The translations under genes were made by a program, and so were the position numbers. Below, in pieces: positions 34,701-45,200 of a stretch of 64,000 bases of DNA (position 1 is the stretch's first letter; each line of letters starts with the position of its first letter). The stretch is taken from NCBI GenBank assembly GCA_916613615.1, contig OU744730.1:4805582-4869581 (forward strand), in the 5' to 3' direction. The stretch comes from Steromphala cineraria. Its lineage: Eukaryota; Mollusca; Gastropoda; Trochida; Trochidae. Below the pieces are notes generated by a model. The model had not been told where the DNA came from. It was given only the letters and a program-made list of their open reading frames with translations, and did no database searches.

Positions 34701-37016
34701 TAGAAGGGGTGCGCACCCCCGCAATACCCTTCTGAATCCGCTAATGTAATATCATTGTTTAACAAAAGAAAAAGAGGTACACAGTTGCTCTTATGATGTT
34801 TATGACATGGATTATGTGTACATCGGTTAACAATAAAGAAACAATCTTACCATTTCTATAGTAAATGTTGCAGAACCAAGGACCCGTATATATCCGTTAA
34901 AACGTTTTTCAAGATACTGAAAGAAAAAATAATCAAATTTAAACAATTCAAATCAAACAAATAAGATTTCAATAAAAACAAACGTCAGTAAAATAGTTTC
35001 TTAACAGTCTTATGAAAGAGAAGGTTAATTCAAGGTTTCATTCCAGCATTGTCATTCAAGATGCTGTAAAATTCTTGAATTTAGTAATAATATTTCCGAC
35101 TACGTTATATACTCGATATCTACTGTGTCTTGTAAATTGTACGATTATGATTTATCATATTTCCAAACTTTACGCCGGTCAAACAAAGAGATCAAACTGG
35201 GGTCAATTGTTGACCTGACTGATGGTGTGAAACAATTGTGAAGAAAACGACTTTTGAGGGTAGTTTTCTCGAATAGCAATGGTCAACTTTTTAAATGTTT
35301 TGGAGATAAGCCTCAATTCTATAAATGAATCAAATTATTATATTATTATGACGAAAACAGTCTAGCTAAAAATCTCAAAATGTGCCGGACTGCACCTTTA
35401 ATGGTAAGGCCATGTGCAGGACCAGCTCGCAAGTGACACATTATCATGATCATTGGTGTTATTTTAAGGAGAAAAGATGCTAATCGGTTCAATTAATAAG
35501 CAATTAAAAAGGCAGTTGCGAATTGTATGCAACGCAGGAACCGAACCGAAGGTATTCAGAAACTTGGCCAAACAGACACAAAACTAGATTTGGCTTGATA
35601 GCAGTAACTAGATGTTTGATAAACTGTTTGAGTTGCATTGTAGAAGTTGTGATATAAGAAATACAAATAGAGTTACTATGGATGAACAACTCCTTTATTA
35701 AAAAGTTAATCCATAGAAACGTATCGGTATAGATCCTTATACCGTTTTAAGCAAATGTTTTAATCGATATAAAGATATATACCGATACGTCGCTACTGTC
35801 AAATAAAGAAGTTGATAATCCAATTCAACTACCAATTGCCAATTAAAAACTATAATGCCATATGTTTTGAGGGCGCATGCTAAACACGGAGGCAGAGTGA
35901 CGTGTGATGATTTCATATCACCAGATGCGACATTTCGTCATACTAAATCAACTTAAATCCATTATTAAAATAATCTCTTATGTTCTAATCGTTGTATCTG
36001 TGCCCAACGCTTTACTTGGCTTGTGGTCCACGGCAATATATGTGGGGATCACAAGAGTTATATATATGTATATATCCTATATATTATCATTGACGTATGC
36101 CAACAATTTATGGCACAAGAACTACGTACTAGAAAACTAGAACTATACGTGCTAAGCATAGGAGTGATGTGACCATATTTCAAATTGATAAAGTGGTGTG
36201 GGTATGAACTCGTAAGTGTGCGTTGTTATAGATCGGTTATATCTACCGGCGATCGCGACTGACCTACTATAACGAACATCAAGAAAGATGTAATGAGAAC
36301 AAATCAATATAAAGCACACCTTTGAAAGTAAATTGGATATATAAAGGCCTATATCGACTGGGTGAAGGGAATTTAATACGATATGAAGTATGGTTAATGG
36401 TAACTTTTTGTTTTGAAAAAAAAAACTCTATTGTAAACCTATGATGATGTTCCTAATATATTTTTCTTCGGCTCTTTGGCGGTTTACACTTCAAATAACA
36501 TATTTCCATTTCAAAACGTTTGCATTTTCATAACAACACAAAGCTATTAATATGTAATGGCTGAATTATTGCCAAAGCCGTGTTTAACACAAACTCACTC
36601 AGTCATATCAATCTGATAGAAATGAAGCGTCCATAAAATCATGACCACGAATATTTAAAGCACGATTCACTGACCTGATAGCCACTGCTAAGGTTAAGCT
36701 TGGTGAACATAGGCACGAAGACGAAAGCAGTGACGATGTAGACGGGAATGTATCCAAAGGCGTACAGCAAATAGAGACCACCGTTGTTATAGATCTCTGA
36801 GGGGATGCCGAGGACGAAGACGGCAGACATAAAACTGACTGAGATGGAGAAGGTCACTGGGATGAGACTCATCTTCCTCCCCCCTGTCAAGTGGGTGTCC
36901 ACTGATACTGACCCTCGGCGAGACTGACAGGCGTGGTAGATGCCTATTGCAGTGGATATCACAAGCATCAACACGAACAGGAGATAGTCCGCCCAGTGGA
37001 AGGTCGGGGACGCCAT
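22618..37016 (-). CDS. SLC5 Na+-coupled solute transporter, multivitamin/monocarboxylate type (complete)
   Basis: Fourteen minus-strand exons join without a phase error: 37016-36675, 34916-34851, 34351-34300, 33552-33485, 30063-29909, 29338-29198, 28541-28412, 27076-26988, 26721-26597, 25945-25788, 25227-24926, 24197-24091, 23397-23318 and 22758-22618 including TGA. The total is 1956 nt, 651 residues; SLC5A6/A8/A12 are about 610-635. Family signatures: [11 protein letters not shown] and GIPSEIY in exon 1, [46 protein letters not shown] followed by TVSSGVNSL (Na2-site serines), and [19 protein letters not shown]. Family knowledge: plasma-membrane importers of biotin/pantothenate/lipoate (SLC5A6) or lactate-type monocarboxylates (A8, A12). 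Sequence alone does not choose between them. Confidence 0.95.
22759..24090. other. SLC5 introns 12 and 13
   Basis: Apart from exon 13, nothing coding. At 23715 a lone end TTAAAGAGACAGTAGAACGT-like sequence (TATTAAAGAGACAGTAGAAC) suggests a remnant of the AGGGGCAGTAGCACG element family. Confidence 0.5.
23318..23397 (-). CDS. SLC5 gene exon 13 (cytoplasmic)
   Basis: Acceptor TTGAAG, donor GTACGT, 80 nt. It encodes [20 protein letters not shown] and NSDRSQE, a charged, cysteine-containing tail segment. Confidence 0.87.
24091..24197 (-). CDS. SLC5 gene exon 12 (last membrane helix)
   Basis: Acceptor TTTTCTCTGTACACAG, donor GTACGT, 107 nt. It encodes [20 protein letters not shown] and a helix ending AVLVSACT. 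WYSLSYLxY is shared with the multivitamin transporter group. Confidence 0.9.
24361..24940 (-). repeat. 28-bp minisatellite starting at the SLC5 exon 11 donor
   Basis: About 21 diverged units of plus-strand consensus GGAGGCACAAATTACGTACC plus CTGATACA. Read with the gene, units give GGGTACGTAATTTG, which contains a 5' splice-site-like GTACGT. The first unit overlaps the end of exon 11. Because 28 is not a multiple of 3, the frame shifts in each unit. Confidence 0.9.
24926..25227 (-). CDS. SLC5 gene exon 11 (glycosylated loop)
   Basis: Acceptor TTCAG, donor GTACGT, 302 nt. A short helix ([19 protein letters not shown]) is followed by a Ser/Thr-rich loop with sequons NSS, NAS, NVS and NMT, ending APPLSG. 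The final bases of the exon and the donor belong to the first unit of the minisatellite at 24361-24940. Several further GTACGT sites follow in the intron, so an alternative 3' end of this exon is possible. Confidence 0.88.
25788..25945 (-). CDS. SLC5 gene exon 10
   Basis: Acceptor CCACAG, donor GTGAGA, 158 nt. It encodes [20 protein letters not shown] and [25 protein letters not shown]. Confidence 0.95.
26597..26721 (-). CDS. SLC5 gene exon 9
   Basis: Acceptor TTCCCAG, donor GTACGT, 125 nt. It encodes [20 protein letters not shown] then [14 protein letters not shown]. The Ser-Ser pair is the expected Na2-site position. Confidence 0.93.
26988..27076 (-). CDS. SLC5 gene exon 8
   Basis: Acceptor TTACAG, donor GTAAAA, 89 nt. 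It encodes [19 protein letters not shown] and [10 protein letters not shown], ending two bases into the Ser codon finished by exon 9. Confidence 0.93.
28412..28541 (-). CDS. SLC5 gene exon 7
   Basis: Acceptor TGCCAG, donor GTAGTG, 130 nt. It encodes [18 protein letters not shown], a helix, [19 protein letters not shown]. Confidence 0.94.
29198..29338 (-). CDS. SLC5 gene exon 6
   Basis: Acceptor TTCCAG, donor GTACGT. It encodes [18 protein letters not shown] then [29 protein letters not shown] is a hallmark of this subgroup. The last codon is split with exon 7 (Ile). Confidence 0.94.
29909..30063 (-). CDS. SLC5 gene exon 5
   Basis: Acceptor TTGCAG, donor GTGAGT, 155 nt. It encodes [16 protein letters not shown], a membrane helix, [14 protein letters not shown] and LPYF. 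Confidence 0.94.
32165..32440 (+). mobile_element. degenerate tRNA-derived SINE
   Basis: Same family as 2882-3206, opposite strand: tRNA-like head GAGCGGGGTAGCGAATTCGA, body GGGTGCAAGGCTACACTGAA, CAGGTTTCACCGCAATGCTG and GCGGGCTTTCTCC. Confidence 0.7.
32834..33190. mobile_element. MITE with about 65-bp inverted arms and 9-bp target duplication
   Basis: Left CATTCTCTCCCCACAGAGGC and right GCCTCTGTGAGGAGATAATG are inverted, with pairing continuing to TTCTATTACGCC / GGTGTAATAGAA. Flanks ACTTCTTAA and ACTTCTAAA differ by one base. A truncated relative is at 12491. Confidence 0.8.
33485..33552 (-). CDS. SLC5 gene exon 4
   Basis: Acceptor TTTCAG, donor GTAAGT, 68 nt. It completes a Val codon and encodes [20 protein letters not shown] then SI, leading into GGIKAV of exon 5. 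Confidence 0.92.
34300..34351 (-). CDS. SLC5 gene exon 3
   Basis: Acceptor TTTCAG, donor GTAGGT; a 52-nt exon encoding [17 protein letters not shown]. It is too short to show as an open frame, but VYMGVV.YAPxLAL is diagnostic of the SLC5A6/A8/A12 group. Confidence 0.93.
34851..34916 (-). CDS. SLC5 gene exon 2
   Basis: Acceptor TTTCAG, donor GTAAGA. Twenty-two codons: [18 protein letters not shown] then TIEM. YLEKRF matches the YLELRF motif of this subgroup. Confidence 0.93.
36675..37016 (-). CDS. SLC5 gene exon 1 (coding)
   Basis: ATG at 37016, donor GTCAGT, 114 codons. It covers the first helices with [20 protein letters not shown], ending LNLSSGYQ. An acceptor TTTTTTCAG at 37041-37040 shows the exon begins at 37039 with 23 nt of 5' UTR. 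Confidence 0.95.
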
Positions 37017-37442
37017 TGTGGACTGGTGGCGTCTTCACGCTGAAAAAAGGATAAGGGTTAGACAGAATTCTGCACTGTGGATGATTGGGGACGCCATTGT
37101 GGTTCTACAGCCATAAGACGTAATCAGATTATTTAGCAGTGGATATCACAAGCATCAACAGGATCAGGAGTTAGTCCGTTCAGTGATAGGTCGGGAACGC
37201 CATTGGAGTGGCGTCTTCACGCTGAAATAGGGATATGTTTTAGACAGTATTCTGCACATTGGATTGTTGGGAACGCATTGGTCGCGTCATCACGCTGAAA
37301 TAGGGATAATTTTCTACTTTTTAGACAGAAGTTTCTACAGGTACGTTCTTTAGCAATGAATATCACAAGCATCAACATGAACAGGAGAAGGTCGGGGACG
37401 CCATTTATGACTGGCGGAGTCTTCGCGCTGAAATAGGGATAA
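36949..37442 (-). repeat. tandem partial duplicates of the SLC5 first coding exon start
   Basis: The segment around the start codon (GATATCACAAGCATCAACA ... GGTCGGGGACGCCAT ... GCGTCTTCACGCTGAAA on the plus strand) occurs three times: 36949-37050, 37137-37240 and 37353-37442. The two upstream copies keep a TTTCAG acceptor and an ATGGCG start, but hit stops within about 12 codons. Confidence 0.85.
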
Positions 37443-37679
37443 CTTTTCAGAAATATTTTTCTACGGTAAAAAGCAAAATATTGCTAAAATACCACGAATA
37501 CAGGAAAAATACTTTTAAAAAAAAAATGTTACAGTTTCAATATGGTCTTTAAGACCAGATGATGATCTTCTATATGTGGTGTCAGAATCATGATAAGAAT
37601 TTGAAATTTGACGAAGAGGTAATACGTAGCATCGTGATGGTCTAGAAAAACATAATTCATTTTGGGAGAAAGTACTTAC

Positions 37680-37735
37680 CTCATGTTTGAATATGAAAAT
37701 TTGCACGAGTGTCGTAATATTAATTACCGATTCAA
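37680..37735 (-). other. probable noncoding first exon of the SLC5 gene
   Basis: An excellent donor GAG|GTAAGTAC lies at 37679 and pairs logically with the 5' UTR acceptor at 37041-37040. The upstream border (transcription start) is a guess based on the promoter elements next to it. Confidence 0.45.
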
Positions 37736-37749
37736 TCCAGTTTTATTCT

Positions 37750-37810
37750 CTATGAAATATAAAGAAAACCGACCGCTTCCCTCGCGACGATTGGCTATAC
37801 TGACGTCACG
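37750..37810 (-). promoter_or_regulatory. putative SLC5 promoter
   Basis: In transcript orientation: TGACGTCA (37808-37801, CRE-like), GCCAAT (37795-37790), then a TATA-like CTTTATATTTC (37764-37754), about 20-70 bp before the probable first exon. Spacing is reasonable for a core promoter. Inference from motifs only. Confidence 0.4.
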
Positions 37811-38082
37811 AACAATGGTTTTCTGACGCCATAGGCGAAGTAATACGGGAACTCGCGGTACAGCAATCGTCACTAGGAAAAGGTGGCACATGTGCTCTTA
37901 TTGAAAATATGTCACTACTTATTTCAACCCTATGTAACAGGTGCTGATATGCGGATAATCTAACGTTGTAGTTTAGTTTAAATTACATGACATTACACAC
38001 GGTGTCAAAAAGAGACAGTTTAATAAATGAAACGACATTTTTTTTTTTAAAGATATTAAACGCTAACCATCAAAGGCCTTAA

Positions 38083-38438
38083 AGGGGCAGTAGCACGTTT
38101 TTAGGGGGAATATAAGGTGATGTCAGGAAAATGAAAATAAATGGTTCCAAATGAAAGACAATGTATTTAAACTAAATGGAGCAGTAATAATTCAAATATA
38201 TAACGTAAGGTTCAGCCATGCGATTCCTTTTTCTTACAAAAATGAATTAAAGGTGTTCACAAAAAAATGGCCGCCAATGGATTTTATGTGAATCCTCATA
38301 CTTTGTCCTCTGACTATGGGTGATTGGCTTGTGTAATGAGATTTTTGACACTGTCAATATAATACATTTAACATTTACTTACAATTATAAGTGAAAGATT
38401 TGAAATATAAAATTATCAAAAAACGTGCTACTGCCCCT
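38083..38438. mobile_element. TTAA-flanked MITE, copy 3
   Basis: Ends AGGGGCAGTAGCACGTTTT / AAAACGTGCTACTGCCCCT, TTAA at 38079-38082 and 38439-38442. Same orientation as copy 1. Confidence 0.88.
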
Positions 38439-39379
38439 TTAAAATGAACGCAATACAAGTCACGTAACATGTTTCACATAGCGAGCAATCCGCGATATAG
38501 AATATAAGCAACCCACCTCACTCACTTTAATCCGTCTTTAAGGTCACTGAGTTCCGAGGAATACTGTCCTGCGTATTCCAATCACATTTTAGATTACGTG
38601 TCCGAATGAATCAACAAGAAGTTAATTGGATCTCAACCTGTTGACTGCGAGATGGCGAAATTTGCAAGATGCAAATTTTAGATCGTGTCGTTATATAGAC
38701 CTTTTATGAGTGTCCTTACAACCAGAAGATAAGATAAATCAAATATGCCAACTAGCCTCAAAGGCCTTTAAACACTCCATATGTGACAACGGGAAACAAA
38801 AATATTTAGCTTTTTAACTGACCTGTTGCACATACACAGCACTATTTATATTATAAACACGTGTTGCGTTTAGCGAACACATCTATCAGTTTCATACGTA
38901 TATTATTTGTAATGGCTTTTGCTTAGTCAGTCGTAAACCGACACCGCATTGCAACTGAATGCATTTGATCCAAATCTATATACTATATAACGTCATGGGA
39001 AAGGATTCTTGAATCCTGCTATGTAGAAGATTTCAGTTATAATATTTAAACAAATTGATTTTAGAAACACAGGAAAGAGATAATGAATATTTTAACTGGC
39101 TGGTTAATAAAAAGAATAAAAACTGAATCTTCTTTGTAGAAGATTCCTGTCGATTAATGTTATGACAAATTAAGTTAAGAAACACAGGAAACTAATAATG
39201 AAAATTCTAACCAGCTGGACAATGAAACGAATAAAAACAAGATATTATTTTAAATATTGTAATTGTGATTGAATTTTAAAAAATCATATGCATAAATATG
39301 CATCATTAAACAGCGACACTGAAATTTCCATCAGAAAGTGACCTAGTTCTAATCCAATATATACTTACCATTCGAAAAT

Positions 39380-39870
39380 AGACACTTATTATCTTTCTAA
39401 ATTTTTTATTTGGTTTTGGTAAGTTACAAAATATCTAATATGCTGGTTGAGGTGTATATCTGATCACTGGACTTGAAATTCTATCCATTTACGCTTAATA
39501 TACAGTATAAGATCCTTGATTTTATCGAAAAATCGAATAAACATCTAAAGTACGTGTAATATATAGTCGGAATTAAGCATCAATTTAACCTACCTAATAG
39601 TGATAATACCTAATAAACATTATCGAATATATGTTTCTGTCAGCTTTTTATAAGGTTTCAAAATTACGTTTGACGAATTAGCGCGCGCCACTCAGCCATA
39701 TTGTCCGGTTTGCGATCAAAATCCCGACTTTGAATGACCGTATTTTCGCTCAAATGTACCGAATGACCTAGAACTTGTAATTTTCGGTAAGGGTTAGTGG
39801 TTCCTTATGTAATGACATATATTTCAAAATTTGACATATGTGATCCAATCAACATATACTCTGTGTCACT
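39380..39870 (+). mobile_element. TTAA MITE, second family, copy 2
   Basis: Interior closely parallels 16709-17195 (ATTTGGTTTTGGTAAGTTAC, ATTACGTTTGACGAATTAGC). The right end CTCTGTGTCACT is followed by TTAA; the left end is eroded. Confidence 0.65.
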
Positions 39871-42084
39871 TTAAAGGCTTTCTTGGGTTTAAGTGTAAGT
39901 TATGGAGAGTTACGATGCTTGTTAATTTGGTCTTAAAAAAAACCAAGCCGCTTTGCAAGTTCATGGTCTTTAAAAGCAGGCGAGTCACTATTTGGGACAA
40001 GTCGACGGTACGTAAATTTGAAGATTTGTTTTTCTTATTTTTGTCTATTTTCATGAAAGCTTTGGTAAATCATACGCGTGTTTGAGTTTATATTGTCTAC
40101 GCAGCTCACGTCAATGTTGTTGTTGCTGAAAATGTTTATATGTTCATCGATTCAGAATTGTGACAATACAAAGATCATTTATAACTCGTCATTCGGAAAG
40201 AAAAATTTTGATAGATAAATTTGCGAGTTTTAACATAAACAGCACAGTATATTATGGTCTATATGAAATATTAATCGTTGCCAAACCCAAAAGGAATGTT
40301 ACGATAGTTACTAAGTCAATTTCATAGTTTTTTGCCAATTAGCATGTTCATGCTAAAGCCCTCAGCATGTAAATTACCAGCTCATGTGTTCTCTCTGTAT
40401 CATGTAATTATCAATTTCTAGTTTTCAATTTGTTAATGTATGACGTCCACGTATGGCATGTTTATTAAACTATTGTTTATGTTTGTGCAAAGACCATAAT
40501 ATATGGTCTCTGGTTTGTGACAATAAATTCCGTTTTTTAACAGCCTAAACATGAAACAATAACTTTCTTCATTCAGAACCTGATTGATCATTAAATATAC
40601 AATATCTCTAACTCATTATGTCCAGTTTAGATCAAATTTTGTCAGGTGAACGTTAATTCTATGTTGCTACCAAATTTAGCGATATGTAAAATGAAATTGT
40701 TATAATAGTATGTATGTACATGTACCATACAATTTGATAAATAAGAGATTTTTAGAAAATAAATTAAACATAAATAAACCATTGCGACCACACAAAAAAC
40801 GCGTACATAATTGACAGTCAGTGTGAACAAGCAACAACCAAAAAAGTTTTATATATTGCGAAGGCAAATTGGTAAGGAATAAACGGCAAATCCAATTTGT
40901 GCACTGCAAATTTTCAGATTGTCCACCTTCAAAGACAGCTCGACATCTTTATGTTGTACTTGATCCGCTGACACGGTCACTCGTCCATTTTTTATGTTGT
41001 ACACAACCAAATGAATTAAAGTACATGTTACAATGAAAGATGTGAAACCAGCTATTTTTAGTCAACATGTCATGAGCACACATCGTACGAAACGACCCAC
41101 GTGTTGAAATACTTACAGTTACAACCGACTACACACGTGCCCGCTTCGAATCGACTTTTTACGACAGAATTCCTCATTTGCATAACCCAATTCGACTGTA
41201 GAGTGTACAAAGATCCATTCATTTCATCGTGTTTATGAATCCATTGACACGAAAAGCACGTGGTATAACACGGATTCCTTACCGGAAAATGACCTTGTTT
41301 ACATGAAATGATGAAATTATTGCGCTTACGAAACGTACATTTTGTTTACAAACTAATGTTACCGTTAGTTTTTGTTGTGAAAGCTTTGCGTGAGAATAAA
41401 ATGAACTTATATCGTTCTGAATCTAAAATTTGACATCAAGGATCTTTGTAACGTAAGGCATGATTCTATTTTCATAGATAACGTGGAACTATATCTGGGC
41501 CTGTGACGTCACATTGATCGATATTCAATATAAGGTCATAATGACCTAGCTAATAACAACTATAGGCCTATATTATCATTTATCACAGGGTAATATGGTT
41601 TTTACAAGCCTGTCAAATACTCTGTGAAACATTTTAAATCAGTGTATTGCAAAAACATAGCATGTTTTATGAAAATGAAATTATATTTGGAAGAAAATAT
41701 ATTAATCATTCAATGATACATCATATTGTGAGATGGCTATTTTGTGTAGTTGAAGAGATTTTATGTAGACTTCTATTTTTGTAATTAATTTTAAAAATAT
41801 TTACTTTAACGTTTGAATAAAGGGACAACAAACATTTCTCGTTATTTATACATGAATAAAAATAACTGATTCCCTGCTTTGGGTCAAAGGTGAAATGTCC
41901 AATTGGCAAGATTCTGAATCCTCATTCCTGATTTACTTAATGACAAATGAATTATATTACAATAACCAATAATGAGAAGTAGAAAAACATTTAAGACTAA
42001 ATCTTTTGGTTATATGTAGAAAATAGAATATACTTGTCTAATCCTTTATTTATCAATTTTCTTTGATTTTTAGCTCTCTCTGAA

Positions 42085-42102
42085 ATGAATGCGCAACCAT
42101 GA
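42085..42102 (+). promoter_or_regulatory. upstream ORF overlapping the ankyrin start codon
   Basis: ATG at 42085 encodes MNAQP and stops with TGA at 42100-42102, overlapping the main ATG (42099) as ATGA. It could lower or regulate initiation. An acceptor-like TTTTTAG ends at 42073, so both ATGs would lie in the same exon. Confidence 0.55.
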
Positions 42103-42209
42103 ATACAGAGTCGGGAAATGTATTTCTCCTCAATGCCCAGTCAGGAGACCAACATGGAGTTTCTCTCTACCTGGACAGCGGCGGGGACCCAAACTTCACC
42201 GGTCAGCCT
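42099..42209 (+). CDS. ankyrin gene exon 1 (coding)
   Basis: Thirty-seven codons from ATG, donor GTATGT. It encodes a partial ankyrin unit (NVFLLNAQSGDQHGVSLYLD, then GGDPNFTGQP). Confidence 0.85.
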
Positions 42210-45200
42210 GTATGTATGCTTTTTTTTGCACAATTTAGTCAGTTTAGGAGTGAGTGGTGAGATGGGGTATAGGTAGACTTATATTCAGTCTCTGTAAAAA
42301 ATAATATTTCTCAAAACCAATTATTTTATAAATTATGAGAAAGGGGCCTCAGAAAATAGGAAATTTCAGAGTAGAAGGTTTTGTAATTGTAAAAAAAACC
42401 TACAGTCTGGGTGTAAGATTGGGGATAGGATTCATATGATTTTTAAGCATTTCATAAATATGCTTATATGCCAGAATATTTAAAAATAGGAGATATACAT
42501 GATTTCTTTTTAGATTTGTTATTTGGTTAATAAAATCTGATTATTGTTCAAGACAGGCGATAAATTTACTTTAACAAGTCTTTAGATTCAGTAACTATTT
42601 TAGGTATATATCAAGAGATTCAGGTTATAAAGAGTTCCAGGGATCATATCCCGCCAAGGTCTCGGCACCTTTGTCTGCAGTAGAGATCTGTACTACTCAC
42701 AGTAAGGTTTGGGTGCAATGCTACACTGAATTTAAGCAAAATACCGCCTATGGTTCGCTAGTTCAAGGCAGATGCTCACAGGTTTCACTGCAATACAAAG
42801 CCCCAATAGTGTTGCAGGCTTTCTCCTTCTTAAATTTATATATTAAACCCCCAAATCAGGTGATTATTCAAGGCAGATGATTGTTCAAGGCAAGTGATTA
42901 CTGGTATTTAAGGATTTACCGTATCTGTCTGTCAGAAGGGAATCACAGCCCTACTGCTGGCAGTGAAGGAAGGTCACACAGAGATAGTGAGAGATCTGTT
43001 GGACAGGGGAGCTGATGTACACTGCAGGACAGAAGTAAGTGTACACCTTAAATACATTTGTACATCGTGCCTGAACATTCAGCTTTTATCAATCAATCAA
43101 TCTGTCGAAAATGTTGTGGTGTCACCTTTATACCTGAAAATAAAGCTTCTCTTGTATAATTTAAAGACAGGTTCACCTGTTTAAAAAATTGGGTGTCACC
43201 TTTATGCCTAACAGTAAGCTTCTTTTAATAACATGAAATTGGGTTCACTCGTTGAAAAAGGTTTGGTGTCACCAGCTTATGTACAGTAAATTTGACAATC
43301 AAATTCGAAAGGCAGGGGGAGGGGGTAGTGAGCTGTTTTAGGGGTAACCGAGTCAGGATGGGATGGTTGAGCCCCCTGGATCTGCAAATGACATAGCAAA
43401 TAAGTGATAAACCTGCTACATTATATTTTTATATGAATTCATAACGCTCATACTTTTAACTTTTTTTAGAGGCATTTTAGAAGTTGGAGTGACAATTATG
43501 CAGAGGAATATATAATATATATGGATGACAACTTCTTTGTTCATTGTGTGAAAAATAATGCATATAATGAACAAAGAAGTTGTCATCCGTATATTCCTCT
43601 GTTCTCCTACCTTTCCCTGATTGCACCCTATATATTTTTGCCTCAAATTGCTAGCAATTCTTATTTATACCGATTTGTACTAGGCAATTCTGTTGATATT
43701 ATGCAAATATTCATCTGGACTCACATCTGAGTCCTGCAAATTTTCTTGTCTATTCTAGTCTAGCCATTGGCTGTATATCATTACTGCATTTAGAGGGGGA
43801 AAGACCTTTTGCATAATTATTAAACCAGGATATACCAGTGTACTGATATAACAGAATAATAAGTGATCTGAATAATCTAAGCAATAATCAGAATGAAGTT
43901 TGAATTCTAGAATGACATTTTGAAACTTGGCTTTAATAGGTGATTTATTTATGATCTGTTATAATGAAAATGTAATATAAGAATCAAATAATGTGAATTT
44001 TCAGTTACTATGTACTTCAATTCTGTCTTGCCATCAACCTCAAAGAAAATTTGTGAAAATTGAAATTTTAACTATCTATCAAAGATGATGATGTTCCAGA
44101 TGATAAACTAAGAGGGTCATTTGACCATTTTGAACAGAACTTTTATAAAAGTATTTTACTTATCATACTTAAAGGTACACCAATCAAAAAAAATAAAAAT
44201 TCCTAAGGACGCTCTCAAGAAACAACAGCATATGACCAATGAAAGATAATCTTAATACCGGGTATAAGACTTATAATTTCTCTTATCTGTATGTTTCTAG
44301 CGAGGCCTGTCCTGTGTACATGCTGTTGCGATGACAGGAAGTGAGAAGATGTTTGAACTTCTTCTAGAGTACGGGATACGAGACATGGATACGCTCTGGA
44401 TGGTCAGTTGAGATAATGACAACAAGAACAGTATTCAGTGATCAATTGCAATGAATATAAATGCAGTTGTATGAGTTTGAGATAGAGGGACAACTGTGCT
44501 TCCTGATTTTCTTCTTTCAAAAATGGGAGGCATTGCATTTTGAATTATTAATTAATATTAATAATATATTGTACATGTGTAATGAAAGAATTGTTTCAAA
44601 TCTTGAATTTCAAGGAGTATATACAATAGCGCACAGTCTATCAATTTCACATTATATTTCATGCTCTCTAAAAGTGCTCTTCATATTAAAAGATCTAATT
44701 TCATAAACTTTATCTCATCTCAGTTGATAAGTGGGTGCTCAACTAAATAAGCTGAATCTTCTTTAATTTAGGGCAGGTTGAGTTCAAAATCATTCCTATT
44801 TGCTTAAGCTATTGGCTATTGAGATACATACAGTTGACTATCAGTAGAATGCTCTTAAAGATGCTGTATCATACTTGCAATATTTTAAAAAGTATTTTTA
44901 ATGTATTCGTTGTATTTTTAGAAAAATTTAGCGACCAACCTAGGGAAAATCGGATCAAAATTAATTAAATATGAGATACTTTACCAAAATTACGGAAACG
45001 GCAGCCAACATAAAGGCAAATCAAGTGTGGCCTTCTCACAACTACTGGTCTCTAAATATATATAAATTTGGTTTTATTCAAAGAGAGGTCAAATCAACAT
45101 TTGAAGGCTTAATCTACCTCTGTTGGGAGAAAATATGGCATCATATATGTGACAGAGTTAGGTCAAAAGCATTCCTACTGGTTTCGGCTGGAGGGATATC

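Larger units (their letters stand above)
33553..36674. other. SLC5 introns 1 to 3
   Basis: Contains exons 2 and 3, a GAATGAATGAATGA-rich stretch at 33880-34240, and a small hairpin at 35719-35790 (ACGTATCGGTAT / ATACCGATACGT). Nothing else recognised. Confidence 0.5.
37811..42084. other. intergenic region between divergent SLC5 and ankyrin genes
   Basis: Holds two TTAA MITE copies (38083-38438, 39380-39870). A donor-like ACG|GTACGTAA at 40009 on the plus strand could close a noncoding first exon of the ankyrin gene, but this is not supported further. 40100-42000 shows no other feature. Confidence 0.45.

Noticed and set aside
40009..40016. Donor of a noncoding first exon for the ankyrin gene (ACG|GTACGTAA)
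   Set aside because: Good match but no independent promoter or start evidence; similar sites occur by chance.
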